Below, in pieces: positions 5,484 to 6,116 of a DNA stretch of 6,116 nucleotides. The stretch lies in assembly GCA_003554565.1 (NCBI GenBank), contig PWGR01000303.1:1-6116 (forward strand). The letters are read 5' to 3'. This DNA comes from Clostridia bacterium (GTDB lineage: Bacteria > Bacillota > Sulfobacillia > SLMV01). Below the pieces are notes generated by a model that was not told where the DNA came from, searched no databases, and was given only the letters and a program-made list of their open reading frames with translations. The number at the start of each line of letters is the position of its first letter. Positions within the stretch are counted from its first letter, which is position 1. Position numbers and translations under genes: made by a program.

Positions 5484-6116
5484 GTGAAGGACGAACTGTT
5501 GGGACAGGCCACAAAGATGGGGTTCTCCCTGCTGGGTATCGACGACCCGGGGCTGTTCGAGAGGTACCCCAGGATACGCAAACCTGCGGAGTCAGAGAAG
5601 TACTGGCCGCATCCACACGAGATATGGCCCGAGTGTCGATCCGTGGTGGTGCTGGGGCTGCACTGCCGCGAGGAGGTATTCGACGCCCTCGTGCGGGTGG
5701 ACAACCTGTGGGGCAGCTTCTACTATGAGATCCTCAGCCACCGGGAGTATCGTCTCCGGGACTGGTTCAGGGAACAGGGCTGCGAAGCGCGGATCACCGA
5801 TGATGTCCCCGTAAAGCGGGCCGCGGTGCTGGCAGGGCTCGGTCACGTGGGAAGAAACTCACTGGTGGCCCACCCGCAGCACGGATCAAACCTTCGATTT
5901 GGCCTTCTGCTGACAGATGCAGAGCTGGCCTTCGACGAGCCGAACGATCCCCTCGAGCCGGCACCGTGCGGTGACTGCCGGCAGTGCGAGGACGTATGCC
6001 CGGGTGCAGCGATCTCAAACTACCGGGTGGATTTCTCCCGGTGTATCATACCTGCCGCCGGGGGTTGGTTGAGTGATGACGAGGACAAGATCCGCGAGGC
6101 CCGCCGCATCCAGCAG
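5484..6116 (+). CDS. QueG-like (epoxyqueuosine reductase-related) iron-sulfur protein, partial
   Basis: This open frame of 211 codons runs off the right edge without a stop. KRAAVLAGLGHVGRNSLVAHP (111-131; key residues K111, A117-G118-L119-G120, G123, N125-S126) followed by GSNLRFG (134-140) matches the substrate/cobalamin region of epoxyqueuosine reductase and its relatives. CGDCRQCEDVCPGAAI (162-177) is a ferredoxin-type motif with C162, C165, C168 and C172, and C187 probably serves a second cluster. The family also includes stand-alone proteins of unknown substrate and is related to the reductive dehalogenases. The start is GTG, with AAAGGGG (5468-5474) 9 nt upstream. The N-terminus begins KDELLGQATKMGFSLLGI, as in the family. 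Whether it acts in queuosine synthesis is uncertain: residues such as the family's catalytic Asp cannot be assigned confidently by eye, and no other queuosine gene is in the window. Confidence 0.85.
   Translation, partial: MKDELLGQATKMGFSLLGIDDPGLFERYPRIRKPAESEKYWPHPHEIWPECRSVVVLGLHCREEVFDALVRVDNLWGSFYYEILSHREYRLRDWFREQGCEARITDDVPVKRAAVLAGLGHVGRNSLVAHPQHGSNLRFGLLLTDAELAFDEPNDPLEPAPCGDCRQCEDVCPGAAISNYRVDFSRCIIPAAGGWLSDDEDKIREARRIQQ

Overview
The window (GC-rich, with GTG and TTG start codons, strong Shine-Dalgarno sequences and several oxygen-sensitive metalloprotein families) looks like a strictly or mostly anaerobic bacterium. A clostridial lineage of the Peptococcaceae/Moorellaceae type is my best guess. 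That assignment is inference from gene content and style, because no taxonomic marker gene is present.

Layout. Positions 192-1402 (minus strand) hold a two-gene, translationally coupled operon. It encodes two short membrane proteins that look like the two homologous halves of a predicted permease (UPF0718/DUF318, ArsP-like). The second protein carries an extra cytoplasmic tail with a four-cysteine [4Fe-4S] motif. Upstream of it (1410-1533) is a dense control region: a good sigma-70-type promoter, an inverted repeat between -35 and -10, a perfect 24-bp palindrome over the predicted transcription start, and a second palindrome with the same GTGAGnTCTCAC core touching the ribosome binding site. 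Positions 1534-2011 hold no convincing gene. A GC-rich hairpin at 2012-2042 probably ends the next operon.

Positions 2061-4268 (minus strand, promoter at 4345-4373) are an oxidative-stress operon in the order superoxide reductase, FAD/NAD(P)H-dependent rubredoxin-reductase-like flavoprotein, rubrerythrin. Together these can reduce superoxide to hydrogen peroxide and peroxide to water, drawing electrons from NAD(P)H, as anaerobes do to avoid the O2 released by superoxide dismutase and catalase. No separate rubredoxin gene is visible.

Positions 4374-5405 (about 1 kb) have no recognisable gene on either strand. They contain a few inverted repeats and may be decayed sequence. At 5484 a plus-strand gene begins and runs off the right edge. 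It encodes a QueG-like (epoxyqueuosine-reductase-related) corrinoid/iron-sulfur protein, preceded by a possible promoter and two palindromes.

Nothing here is clearly a new defence or mobile system. The most unusual items are the split permease with an iron-sulfur tail and its paired-palindrome control region.
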